Below, one piece after another: positions 17,492 to 26,495 of a stretch of 64,000 nucleotides of DNA. Numbering within the stretch: the stretch's first letter is position 1; the number at the start of each line of letters is the position of its first letter. This stretch comes from Pinibacter aurantiacus (GTDB taxonomy: Bacteria > Bacteroidota > Bacteroidia > Chitinophagales > Chitinophagaceae). The stretch is taken from contig NZ_JAHSPG010000008.1 in the NCBI RefSeq assembly GCF_019130065.1, positions 62,001 to 126,000 of the forward strand, in the 5' to 3' direction. Made by a program: the position numbers and the translations under genes. The notes under the pieces are model-generated. The model ran no database searches, was not told where the DNA came from, and saw only the letters and a program-made list of their open reading frames with translations.

Positions 17492-17520
17492 AAAAGTTTA
17501 AACCGAAAAGTGAAAAACGA

Positions 17521-20500
17521 ATGAAAAAGAACTTCCCTACCCTTTTATTGGCAATTCTGTTGCTGGTGCTTGGCTTCGGCGTGCAGGCACAGGTAATGAT
17601 AGGATCTGCCGGTAAACCCAAAAACTTCAGCGTGCTGGAGCTGACGTCGCAGTACAAAAGCGGCGTTTATGGCGGCCTGCGTTTACCGCAGATGACAACG
17701 GCACAGCGCAAAGCGATCTCCGATACGCTGAGCGCAAACAATGTGGCTGCAAACGGCCTCATGGTCTACAACACCGACAACAACTGTGTTGAATACTGGA
17801 ACAATGCCAAATGGGTTGGCATGTGCGACAATACATTTACCAACACACTTGATCCCCGCACACCAATATCGTCTACCGGCGGGGGCGGACCAGGTACGGT
17901 TGGCGACCCAGCCTGTACCACGACTGGCAATTATACTTTTAACGTGATCAGCGGTGGCGACTTTGCTACGGTTAACGTAACCAACGCAGCGGCAGGCACG
18001 TTTACGCTTAACTTTTCGCCCAATCCCAATGCAAGCAAGCGCATTGCGGTTATAAATGTGGTGAGCCCTTGCGGCAAAGCCTCTGTTTTTGCATATACAC
18101 AAAACGGTGATGCCAGCGGTTGTGGTACCACTACCGTTCCGGCTATCGTGTCCCAAAATGGCACTAACATTTGCAGTGGTGGCGCTGCTAATTTAACCCT
18201 GAGCGGAAATCCTGCCTCAGGCACTTTCATCTGGACACTGAACGGCCAACAGGTGGGCACCGGTAACAACTATACTGCCACACAGACAGGCAACTACATT
18301 GTGTATGGCGATAAAATTGGTTGCTCTTCTTCTCAAAGCATTACCATAACGCAGAGCGGTTCGGCTGCTCCTGCTCCCGTGAACCTTGTTGTAATAGGCA
18401 ACAACGGCGTAGCATGTGGCGCGGGCGGCACCGTGCAGCTGACAGCGACAGCTCCTGCAGCTGGTACCGTGGTATGGTACCATGATGGCGTAAAAACGGC
18501 TAATACCGGCATTACGGTGCAAGCGGGTAAAGGCGTTTGGACCGCAGTAGTGGACAACGGAGGTTGCGTGTCTGCACCTTCTAACGCAGCTACTGTTACA
18601 GAAGATAACAGCGGTGGTAGCATTCCTACACCAACATTAAAAATTAACGGAGCTACCAGTGGCTTTACTTTCTGCCAGGGCGGCAGCGCCTTTTTGGAAG
18701 TAGGCAACTACGACGCTCAATATACTTATACCTGGTATGCTGACAATACACAAATTGGACAGGGCACGGGTATTTCTTATAACGTGCCATCTGGCAGCAG
18801 CGTGGTAATGCGCGTACGTGCCAGCGGCACTGGTTGCGCAAAGGAAGGTTCTGTAAACCAAACCATTTCTACCACTGCGGCGCCTGCAGTTCCACAGCTG
18901 GTAGGCAATGGCGCTTTGTGCGGTGGTACAAGTGCGCTTACGGCACAAACTTCGGCTTCTTCTCCGGTATATTCATGGTACAAGGACGGCAGCCAAATAG
19001 CAGGCGCTACAGCCAGCACCTACACTGCTACTCAAATAGGCAACTATGGCGTTACTGTTACAAGCAGTGGCTGTGCCAGCCAGATGAGCGCGCTTAAAAA
19101 TGTGGTACTCTCTGACTTTACTAACCTTACCTGGGTGCAAAACCCTAACCCGGCAACCTTTGGCGATAGCAAAGTGTACGAAGTATCTGCAGTAAATGGC
19201 CCTTTAACTTATAATTGGACAGTGAGCGGCGGTGCTTCTATTACAACCGGCCAGGGAACCAGTACCGTGCGGGTGCAATTCCCTGCCAGCGGCATTAGCC
19301 CTGTAACAGTAGGGGTAACGGCCAGCAATAGCTGCGGCAACGCGCTTAACAACAGCGCTTTTAGCAGTAACCAGGTGACCGTAACTCCTGCCTGCCCTAC
19401 ACCTACTATACAATCGCCTACTTCGGCACAAACCATTAATACGGTTACAGGCCAGCTGGTGAACCTTAGCATAACAGCTGCCAACATTAGCGCCCCTGTA
19501 TATGTGTGGAAAGATGGCAGTAACAACACAGTAGGTAATGCGGCTGCCATTAATATAACAGCTGCATTTGGTACCCAAACTTATACTTGTATCGTTACCA
19601 ACGGTTGTGGTGGTGCAGGTGTTAGTTCTGTCGTCTTTACAGTAATAGGCGCTGCTAACCCGGCTACACTGCCTGTAGGTACAGGCACAATAAGTGGTAA
19701 GCTATCTTTTGACATTGCCCAAAGCAATGACAATCTCAACGGTTGTGGCACATTGAGCAGCCGTGCTTCGAGTGGCACCAATTTTAACAACACGAGCCCT
19801 GTACAGGACAACCTGGCCACAGGACCATTTACAGCAAGCCAGGTGTACACCTTTACACCTAACCAAACTGTAACTAATGTGCGCTTCCAATATGTAGAAA
19901 GCCTTAGTGGTAAAATAGTACAGTCCGTTACACCAAATGGCAGCTACATAGGTAGTGTTGCCAGCGGTACGGCTTGTAAAGCAACGGTATTGTACCAAAA
20001 CAGCCTGATGGCTGATGCGAAAGGATTGACCACCTCCCAGGCGCTAAAAGTTGATATTTATGCAGTGTACACTTTTAGCGGCACGGATTACGCGGTAAAA
20101 CTGACTGCGAAGATTGCAGACTGTGCAGGTTGCGGCGCTTATGTAGCTGCCGGACAGTGGAAAGAATTTATGTGTTACAACCTGGGTGCTACGGAAAATG
20201 GTGACCCTTTTACACCCGTGCAATCCATACATGGTAACTATTACCAATGGGGCCGTAGTACTGTAGTGGCCGACGCTTCTACTCAATCGGGAGCCATTAC
20301 TGGCTGGAATACTACCAGTGCCGTTGATGGATCATGGGCCGATGCCAGCAAAACAGGCTTTGACCCCTGCCCTACAGGTTTTAAAATGCCTACAAAAGCG
20401 CAGTGGGATGGAGTTGTGAATGCCAGCTTAAATCCTGTAACGCGTACTGGTAGCTGGTCAAAGAGCGCCACAAATTATACTACAGGAATTAAATTTGGTA

Positions 20501-20697
20501 ATCGTTTGTTTTTACCGACTGCTGGTTCTCGGCACTACGCCAATGGAGCTCTCAACGATCGTGGCAGCAATGCTGCCTACTGGAGCAGTTCCATCAATGG
20601 CACCAACGGGTATTATATGTCCTTCGACGCTGGCAGCGCCAACACCTACAACAACAGCCGCGCCTACGGTTTTAGCGTCCGTTGTGTTGCAGAATAA
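17521..20697 (+). CDS. Giant secreted Ig-like/FISUMP protein, paralogue A
   Basis: The 1058-residue product begins with a signal peptide (about 1-24, cut at GVQAQ). Residues 25-106 are the conserved leader domain (VLELTSQYKSGVYGGLRLPQ to YNTDNNCVEYWNNAKW). Then come a disulfide-bearing repeat, about four Ig-like domains each with GCxxx-type Cys pairs (about 205-535), PKD-like and Ig-like units (535-720), a domain to about 880, and a C-terminal FISUMP domain (about 880-1058; WKEFMCYNLGA to AYGFSVRCVAE). FISUMP folds resemble C-type lectins. No T9SS tail is seen. Most of it is near-identical to the next gene. It is probably a surface adhesin or filament; its partner is unknown. Confidence 0.85.
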   Translation: MKKNFPTLLLAILLLVLGFGVQAQVMIGSAGKPKNFSVLELTSQYKSGVYGGLRLPQMTTAQRKAISDTLSANNVAANGLMVYNTDNNCVEYWNNAKWVGMCDNTFTNTLDPRTPISSTGGGGPGTVGDPACTTTGNYTFNVISGGDFATVNVTNAAAGTFTLNFSPNPNASKRIAVINVVSPCGKASVFAYTQNGDASGCGTTTVPAIVSQNGTNICSGGAANLTLSGNPASGTFIWTLNGQQVGTGNNYTATQTGNYIVYGDKIGCSSSQSITITQSGSAAPAPVNLVVIGNNGVACGAGGTVQLTATAPAAGTVVWYHDGVKTANTGITVQAGKGVWTAVVDNGGCVSAPSNAATVTEDNSGGSIPTPTLKINGATSGFTFCQGGSAFLEVGNYDAQYTYTWYADNTQIGQGTGISYNVPSGSSVVMRVRASGTGCAKEGSVNQTISTTAAPAVPQLVGNGALCGGTSALTAQTSASSPVYSWYKDGSQIAGATASTYTATQIGNYGVTVTSSGCASQMSALKNVVLSDFTNLTWVQNPNPATFGDSKVYEVSAVNGPLTYNWTVSGGASITTGQGTSTVRVQFPASGISPVTVGVTASNSCGNALNNSAFSSNQVTVTPACPTPTIQSPTSAQTINTVTGQLVNLSITAANISAPVYVWKDGSNNTVGNAAAINITAAFGTQTYTCIVTNGCGGAGVSSVVFTVIGAANPATLPVGTGTISGKLSFDIAQSNDNLNGCGTLSSRASSGTNFNNTSPVQDNLATGPFTASQVYTFTPNQTVTNVRFQYVESLSGKIVQSVTPNGSYIGSVASGTACKATVLYQNSLMADAKGLTTSQALKVDIYAVYTFSGTDYAVKLTAKIADCAGCGAYVAAGQWKEFMCYNLGATENGDPFTPVQSIHGNYYQWGRSTVVADASTQSGAITGWNTTSAVDGSWADASKTGFDPCPTGFKMPTKAQWDGVVNASLNPVTRTGSWSKSATNYTTGIKFGNRLFLPTAGSRHYANGALNDRGSNAAYWSSSINGTNGYYMSFDAGSANTYNNSRAYGFSVRCVAE

Positions 20698-20764
20698 TAC
20701 GGTTATTTATCTAATAAGACTATTAATGGTTTTAAAAATAGACGAGCGTTTATTTGTTTCTTTT

Positions 20765-20792
20765 AAAGAGGCTGTTGCAAAACAGTCTCTTT
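20765..20792 (+). terminator. Hairpin after FISUMP paralogue A
   Basis: AAAGAGGCTGTT pairs with AACAGTCTCTTT with one wobble around GCAA. The T-run is only TTT within the stem, so termination may be partial. Confidence 0.6.
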
Positions 20793-20907
20793 AACAAGTT
20801 AGGAAATAAGAAATGAAAAGAAAGCTGCAGTACCTCAATAACTGAGCGATGAGCCAGCTCAAAACCAAAAACTCAAAAAAAGTTTAAACCAAAAAAATGA
20901 AAAAAAA

Positions 20908-23900
20908 ATGAAAAAAAACTTCCCTACCCTTTTATTGGCAATTCTATTGCTGGTGCTTGGCTTCGGCGTGCAGGCACAGGTAATGATAGGATCTGCCGGT
21001 AAACCCAAAAACTTCAGCGTGCTGGAGCTGACGTCGCAGTACAAAAGCGGCGTTTATGGCGGCCTGCGTTTACCGCAGATGACAACGGCACAGCGCAAAG
21101 CGATCTCCGATACCCTCAGCGCGAACAATGTGGCTGCCAACGGCCTCATGGTCTATAACACCGACAACAACTGTGTTGAATACTGGAACAATGCCAAATG
21201 GGTTGGCATGTGCGACAACACATTTACCATTAACCCCGACCCTAAAACGCCCATACCGCCTATCGGCGCGGATTTGCCAGGTACCGTTGGTGACCCTTCT
21301 TGTACCACGACCGGCAATTATACTTTTAGCGTAATCAGCGGTGGCGACTTTGCTACGGTTAACGTAACCAACGCAGCGGCAGGCACGTTTACGCTTCACT
21401 TTGCGGCAAATCCCAATGCAAGCATCCGCACAGCGGTTGTAAATGTGGTGAGCCCATGCGGTAACGCAGCTGTTTTTGCATATACACAAGACGGCGATGC
21501 CAGTGGTTGCGGGACCACTACCGTTCCGGCTATCGTGTCGCAGAATGGCACTAACATTTGCAGTGGTGGCGCTGCTAATTTAACCCTGAGCGGAAACCCG
21601 ATTTCAGGCGCTTTCATCTGGACGCTGAACGGCCAACAGGTAGGAACCGGCAACCACTACACTGCCACACAAGGAGGCAATTATGTGGTATATGGCGATA
21701 AAATTGGCTGCTCGAATTCTCAAAGCATTACAATAACGCAGAGCGGCTCTGCTGCCCCTGCTCCAGTGAACCTGGTTGTAATAGGCAACAACGGCGTAGC
21801 ATGTGGCGCAGGTGGTACAGTGCTGCTAACAGCTACAGCTCCTGCAGCTGGTACAGTAGTATGGTACCATGACGGCGTAAAAACGGCTAACACCGGCATT
21901 ACGGTGCAAGCGGGTAAAGGCGTTTGGACAGCAGTGGTGGACAACGGAGGTTGCGTATCTGCACCTTCTAACGCAGCTACCGTTACAGAAGATAACAGCG
22001 GTGGAAGCATTCCTACACCAACATTAAAAATTAACGGAGCTACCAGTGGCTTTACTTTTTGCCAGGGCGGTAGCGCCTTTTTGGAAGTAGGCAACTACGA
22101 TGCTCAATATACTTATACCTGGTATGCTGACAATACACAAATTGGACAGGGCACGGGTATTTCTTACAACGTGCCATCTGGCAGCAGCGTGGTAATGCGC
22201 GTACGTGCCAGTGGCAACGGTTGCGCGAAAGAAAGCTCTGTGAACCAAACCATTTCTACAGGAACTGCAGCACCTGTAGCTCCCCAGCTGGTAGGCAATG
22301 GCGCTTTGTGCGGTGGTACAAGTGCGCTTACAGCACAAACTTCGGCTTCTTCTCCTGTGTATGCATGGTACAAGGACGGCAGCCAGATAGCTGGCGCTAC
22401 AACCAACAACTACACTGCTACTCAAATAGGCAACTATGGCGTTACTGTTACAAGCAGTGGCTGTACCAGCCAGATGAGTGCGCTTAAAAATGTGGTACTC
22501 TCTGACTTTACTAACCTTACCTGGGTGCAAAACCCTACCCCGGTAAACTTTGGCGATAGTAAAGTGTACGAAGTATCTGCAACGAACGGCCCGGTAACGT
22601 ATAACTGGACAGTGAGCGGTGGCGCTACCATTACCACCGGTCAGGGCACCAGCAAAGTACTGGTACAGTTCCCTGCCAGCGGCGCGAGCTCTATGACGGT
22701 AGGTGTTACAGGCAGCAATGCCTGCGGTGCCGCGCTGAACAACAGCAGTTTTAGTGGCAATCCGGTGACGGTAAACAGTGCTTGCCCTACACCGATCATA
22801 ACAGCGCCTTCTACAGCACAAACCATTAATGCCATTGCCGGCCAGCAGGTGAACCTAAGCATAACAGCTGCCAATACCAGTGCCCCTGTGTATGTGTGGA
22901 AAGATGGCGGTGGCGCAACCGTTGGCAGTGCAGCAGCTATTAATATCACAGCGGCATCTGGTACTAAGACATACACTTGTACCGTTACCAACGGTTGCGG
23001 TGGCGCAGGTGTTAGTTCTGTAACCTTTACAGTAATAGGTGCTACTGACCCGGCTACAATACCTGCAGGGGCTGGCACTTTTAGCGGCCAAACCTGCTTT
23101 GATGTGGCAAAAGGTAACGATGGTGGTGGCTGCGGACAACTTAGTGCCCGTGCCAGCCAAAAAACCGACTTTAGCCTTAGCACCACACAGGACCCTGCTG
23201 CCGGTGCGGTAGCAGCACCTTACACTGCCAGCCAGGTATATACTTTTACAACAAGTGGCACCGTAAGCAATGTGCGCTTCCAGTATGTAGAAAGTGTGAG
23301 TGGTAAGATAGTGCAGAGCATTACGCCCGTGGGCAACTACTCCGGAAGCATAACCAGTGGTACTGCCTGCAAGGCAACTGTCCTATATAAAAGCAGCCTG
23401 AATGCTGATGCCGCTAATCTTACAGAGGCACAAGCGCTAACTGTAGATATTTATGCCGTGTACAACAATGGCGCGCAGGATGTGGCAGTAAAGCTTACAG
23501 CCAGAATAAAAGACTGCGCATGTTGTGGCGCTTATGTAGCTGCCGGCCAGTGGAAAACGTTTATGTGCTACAACTTGGGGGCTACAGACCAAACACAGGA
23601 CCCATTCAACCCACCGCCAGCGGGCAACTCCGGTGTTAATGGTGACTATTACCAGTGGGGTAGAAAAAATGCCGTGGCTACTGCTACCACCCCTTCAGGT
23701 GCCATTGCCGGCTGGAACACTACCATTGCCCCCAACGGGGCATGGACCGATGGTTCCAAAACAGTAAATGATCCGTGCCCTGCTGGGTATAGAGTGCCTA
23801 CCGCCGCACAGTTCCAAGGTGTTGTAAACGCCAGTTTAAACCCTAGAACAGCGGGGGGTACCTTTAATAATAACGCGACTAATTTTGGCGCCGGAGTGCG

Positions 23901-24108
23901 ATTTGGACAACGCTTATACTTACCGGCCGCCGGAAGCCGATTATACTCCGATGGCTCGATTTACTACCGGGCCTTAAAGGGATTCTACATGACATCAACC
24001 GAACCAAATGTATATGCTAACACGCTAGAGTTCATGGACACAGGTGCAGCCATAAGTAATAGCTACCAAAAGACCTTTGGCTTTAGCGTTAGGTGTGTTG
24101 CAGAATAA
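20908..24108 (+). CDS. Giant secreted Ig-like/FISUMP protein, paralogue B
   Basis: A 1066-residue tandem copy of the 17521 gene. Residues 1-106 are identical at the protein level, and the Ig-like region (about 115-720) is near-identical with patches of full DNA identity. The C-terminal third diverges, especially the last 70 residues: only the edges (WKTFMCYNLGAT and FGFSVRCVAE) are kept, and NDRGSNAAYWSSS of A is replaced by YYRALKGFYMTST. The start lies in an A-rich run: ATG at 20908 is followed by eight A and preceded by another ATG in a different frame at 20897. It follows A by 210 bp and ends before a strong terminator. Confidence 0.85.
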   Translation: MKKNFPTLLLAILLLVLGFGVQAQVMIGSAGKPKNFSVLELTSQYKSGVYGGLRLPQMTTAQRKAISDTLSANNVAANGLMVYNTDNNCVEYWNNAKWVGMCDNTFTINPDPKTPIPPIGADLPGTVGDPSCTTTGNYTFSVISGGDFATVNVTNAAAGTFTLHFAANPNASIRTAVVNVVSPCGNAAVFAYTQDGDASGCGTTTVPAIVSQNGTNICSGGAANLTLSGNPISGAFIWTLNGQQVGTGNHYTATQGGNYVVYGDKIGCSNSQSITITQSGSAAPAPVNLVVIGNNGVACGAGGTVLLTATAPAAGTVVWYHDGVKTANTGITVQAGKGVWTAVVDNGGCVSAPSNAATVTEDNSGGSIPTPTLKINGATSGFTFCQGGSAFLEVGNYDAQYTYTWYADNTQIGQGTGISYNVPSGSSVVMRVRASGNGCAKESSVNQTISTGTAAPVAPQLVGNGALCGGTSALTAQTSASSPVYAWYKDGSQIAGATTNNYTATQIGNYGVTVTSSGCTSQMSALKNVVLSDFTNLTWVQNPTPVNFGDSKVYEVSATNGPVTYNWTVSGGATITTGQGTSKVLVQFPASGASSMTVGVTGSNACGAALNNSSFSGNPVTVNSACPTPIITAPSTAQTINAIAGQQVNLSITAANTSAPVYVWKDGGGATVGSAAAINITAASGTKTYTCTVTNGCGGAGVSSVTFTVIGATDPATIPAGAGTFSGQTCFDVAKGNDGGGCGQLSARASQKTDFSLSTTQDPAAGAVAAPYTASQVYTFTTSGTVSNVRFQYVESVSGKIVQSITPVGNYSGSITSGTACKATVLYKSSLNADAANLTEAQALTVDIYAVYNNGAQDVAVKLTARIKDCACCGAYVAAGQWKTFMCYNLGATDQTQDPFNPPPAGNSGVNGDYYQWGRKNAVATATTPSGAIAGWNTTIAPNGAWTDGSKTVNDPCPAGYRVPTAAQFQGVVNASLNPRTAGGTFNNNATNFGAGVRFGQRLYLPAAGSRLYSDGSIYYRALKGFYMTSTEPNVYANTLEFMDTGAAISNSYQKTFGFSVRCVAE

Positions 24109-24198
24109 TTCGATTATTTGACTATTTGGCGCTCCAGTCATGTTAAATAGATACGCAAGTAAAAAAGCAGGGTAACCGCAGGTAACCCTTTAAAAAGA

Positions 24199-24237
24199 CA
24201 AAGCACCCCCACAACTGTTGGGGGTGCTTTGTTTATA
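24199..24237 (+). terminator. Strong terminator of the FISUMP locus
   Basis: CAAAGCACCCCCA pairs with TGGGGGTGCTTTG around ACAACTGT, and TTTAT follows. Confidence 0.9.
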
Positions 24238-24249
24238 TGCAACTTGTTA

Positions 24250-24285
24250 CCTCACCCCAACCCCTCTCCAAAGGAGAGGGGCTTG
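24250..24285. repeat. CCTCACCCCAACCCCTCTCC hairpin repeat
   Basis: CCCCTCTCC and GGAGAGGGG pair tightly at 24261-24281. This phrase is a very common interspersed repeat in Bacteroidota. Confidence 0.75.
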
Positions 24286-24323
24286 TCGCCCTCCACTTAT
24301 TTTGTGGCATGGGTAAGGCCTGA

Positions 24324-24346
24324 GTAACCGAATAACTGAGTGGTTG
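24324..24346 (+). repeat. AATAACTG-family arm, degenerate
   Basis: AACCGAATAACTGAGTGGTTGAAG carries two octamers and the GAGTGGTTG core start. No right arm. A GC-rich inverted pair with GCCGACTG-like sequence follows at 24390-24440. Confidence 0.55.
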
Positions 24347-24470
24347 AAGTTTGTAGCCGCTGGTTGAGATGTCATTTTTCAACTTTCCCCGCCTGAATGC
24401 CAGCCCGACGACCCATCCGGCGAGACTTCAGTCGGCGGGAAATTTCAATTTTCAATTGGGTCAATTTTTA

Positions 24471-24533
24471 GCTCTTTTTTAAATTCAAATGTCCTTTATA
24501 GCTTTTGCACTGCTTGTATCAGATCTATATTTG
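24471..24533 (+). promoter_or_regulatory. Promoter with paired upstream boxes, accessory locus copy 2 (orphan)
   Basis: GCTCTTTTTT at 24471 and GTCCTTTAT at 24491 are followed at 24526-24533 by TATATTTG, 35 bp after the second box, matching the copies at 13871 and 24948. The leader also contains ACATTTTTAAACAACACC, like ACATTTTTAAACACCACC in the first copy. No plus-strand gene follows before the terminator at 24748. Confidence 0.55.
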
Positions 24534-24747
24534 CATCAGCATTTAGGGATTTGTTTTTACCGCACATTTTTAAACAACACCATTGAAATTAAACTGCCAA
24601 TCAACACCAAAATCAACCAAACACCAATAGGAATGAGGGCGCCTATATCCAAAAATGCCCGCTGGAAGCGTTGTTAATTTTTCATTTAACTATCTCTTTC
24701 TTAGTATTTCATAATAAGGCAGGGTATTTTGATACCATGTCAGAATC
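24534..24747 (+). ncRNA. Possible short transcript between an orphan promoter and terminator
   Basis: A promoter (24526-24533) and terminator (24748-24783) bracket about 215 bp that hold no credible plus-strand gene (one 62-codon frame without family features). On the minus strand is a short hydrophobic frame (about 24540-24660, reading LDIGALIPIGVWLILVLIG) with only a TTG start. This could be an sRNA, or the remains of a surface gene whose promoter and end survive. Confidence 0.3.
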
Positions 24748-24783
24748 AAAGCCTCCGCCATTCCTGGCAGAGGCTTTTTTTTT
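24748..24783 (+). terminator. Terminator of the orphan transcription unit
   Basis: AAAGCCTC-C-GCCA and TGGC-A-GAGGCTTT pair around TTCC, followed by ten T. It does not follow any obvious gene. Confidence 0.8.
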
Positions 24784-24940
24784 AATTGAAAATGGAAAGT
24801 TGAAAGTTGAAAATGGGAACGCAGATTCTCATGATTTTGATGATCATTTAAGGTGTAGTTCAAATCATAATAAATCTTGACAATCATGAGAATCTGCGTT
24901 CTTCCTCATTTTCAATTTTCAATTTTCAACTTTCAATTTG
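24784..24940. repeat. Nested inverted-repeat element (TGAAAAT outer, AACGCAG inner), copy 1
   Basis: Outer arms of TTGAAAAT/TTGAAAGT heptamers (24784-24816 and 24910-24940) enclose inner arms GAACGCAGATTCTCATGAT and its reverse complement. The same two-layer order occurs at 39193-39372. It sits directly before the paired-box promoter at 24948. Confidence 0.85.
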
Positions 24941-24947
24941 TCAAATC

Positions 24948-25011
24948 GTCCTTTTTTGCAATTCAAACGGCCTTTTCATAGGGTGTCCTCCCGGCACGGC
25001 TTCTACCTTTG
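24948..25011 (+). promoter_or_regulatory. Promoter with paired upstream boxes, accessory locus copy 3
   Basis: GTCCTTTTTT at 24948 and GGCCTTTT at 24969 are 21 bp apart. TACCTTTG at 25004-25011 lies 35 bp further. After it CTCTCCAAATGA resembles CTCCTCCAATTGA in copy 1. It drives the thioredoxin-fold gene at 25164 through a leader of about 145 bases. Confidence 0.65.
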
Positions 25012-25163
25012 CCTCTCCAAATGAGGAAAACTTGATATATGAATAACAGCATCTAAACCTTAAGCATTAAACCTTATCCTTATTCCAGGACCCCTAACCT
25101 TAAACCTTAAACCATGAACCAAAAACTCAGAACACAAAACTCAAAACTCAAAACTCAAAATCC

Positions 25164-26495
25164 ATGAAAGCCATCGCAACAACCCTGGCAACTGCACTGC
25201 TGGCAACCGCAAGCCTCAGCCAGGCACAAACCATACAGCTGGATCTTCCGCACTTTGCGGGCAAGCAATACGTGTACCAGCTTTTCCAGGGCGATAAAAA
25301 AGACACCATTATGACCGGCGCACTGGATAAAAATGGTAAAACCACACTCGTAATACCTGCCCGCTTTAAGGGCTACGTGGGCATGTCGCAATTTGCCCTT
25401 GCAGAAGGCGGCGGACTGGACATAGTAGTGAACCACGAAAACTTTACCGTGCGCTGCACAGAAGCCGCACCCAACATAGATAATATCTTCTACATCGGCT
25501 CCGCAGAAAATAATTTTCTGATGCGCCAATACCAAAAACAGCAGGCGATAATGGACAAAGCAGGCGCCATGCAAATGAGCATGCAGGCATATGGCAACAC
25601 CCAAAGTTCCGTGTACAGTGTCGCAGATACTGCCATGCACCGCGTTTTCGAGAATGAGTTCAGGCAACTCAGTGGCCAGTTTTCTGCGCTACAGGCGCAA
25701 ACCCTCGCCAGTCCGCTGTATGCGGCCAAGTTTCGCACCATGAACGATGTATTAATGGGCATCGGCAGCCAGCTTAAACTAAGCGAAAGCGAAAAGGCAG
25801 AACAAACGCGCATCTATATGCGCAATACACTGGATTGGGATGCCGCCTACACCAGCGGCCACTGGTCATCACTCACGAGTAGCTGGATGCAGCTACAGGC
25901 AGAAGGTATTAAAAGTGATAGTACGCTGCTGTCAGATGCACAGCACATGCTTGCACGCACACGCTCCAACCTTGTATATACTGCCCTGGCAGAACAATTT
26001 GCCGGCCTGTTCAGCAAGTATAACAAAGACAGCCTGTTTCAATGCATGCGGATACCCATCCAGAAATCTGGCAGGTTAAGTTCGCCCTCAAAAAAGCTGC
26101 AAACAATGCTCAATTCACTACAGGCAGGTAGTATGGCTCCGCCCATTATAGGGCTGATAGACAGAGCGCCGGCAGAAAAAACGCTGCTCGTATTTTACGA
26201 ATCGGGTTGCGGCAATTGCGAAAATGAACTTACTCAACTAACAGGCAACTACACTTTTTTACAGGGCAAGGGCGTACGGGTCATAACCGTTTCATCAGAC
26301 GTCAATAAACTTGTTTTCGACTATAACGCCGCAAAAATGCCGTGGAGCGACAAACTTTGCGACTTCAACGGCTTTGAAGGTGTCAATTTTAAAAGCTACG
26401 GCGTCATAGGCACCCCCACCATGTTTGTAATAAACAAAGAAGGCAAAATAGAAGGTCGCTATGCAAGGCTTGCCGATACGGGGCTGATGAAGTGA
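25164..26495 (+). CDS. Secreted TlpA-like thioredoxin-fold protein
   Basis: The 443-residue product starts with a signal peptide (about 1-22, cut near SQAQT). Residues 23-120 are a beta-sandwich such as DUF4369 (QLDLPHFAGKQYVYQLF). A helical middle (120-320) precedes a thioredoxin domain (about 330-443) with CGNC in YESGCGNCENELT and the cis-Pro loop GTPTMFV. It should be a periplasmic or outer-membrane-linked thiol oxidoreductase. The C-terminus is short after the cis-Pro, ending ARLADTGLMK with the stop abutting the repeat, so a slight truncation is possible. The promoter shared with the surface genes suggests it may handle disulfides in the Cys-rich Ig proteins; that is inference. Confidence 0.82.
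   Translation: MKAIATTLATALLATASLSQAQTIQLDLPHFAGKQYVYQLFQGDKKDTIMTGALDKNGKTTLVIPARFKGYVGMSQFALAEGGGLDIVVNHENFTVRCTEAAPNIDNIFYIGSAENNFLMRQYQKQQAIMDKAGAMQMSMQAYGNTQSSVYSVADTAMHRVFENEFRQLSGQFSALQAQTLASPLYAAKFRTMNDVLMGIGSQLKLSESEKAEQTRIYMRNTLDWDAAYTSGHWSSLTSSWMQLQAEGIKSDSTLLSDAQHMLARTRSNLVYTALAEQFAGLFSKYNKDSLFQCMRIPIQKSGRLSSPSKKLQTMLNSLQAGSMAPPIIGLIDRAPAEKTLLVFYESGCGNCENELTQLTGNYTFLQGKGVRVITVSSDVNKLVFDYNAAKMPWSDKLCDFNGFEGVNFKSYGVIGTPTMFVINKEGKIEGRYARLADTGLMK

Noticed and set aside
17521-24108. The FISUMP tandem pair as a DGR variable repeat system in action
   Set aside because: Differences occur at all bases rather than only at adenines, and there is no template repeat or reverse transcriptase here. 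Kept only as a question to check.
24489-24677. A 62-codon plus frame in the orphan unit
   Set aside because: It begins before the expected RNA start, and its composition and length give no support as a gene.
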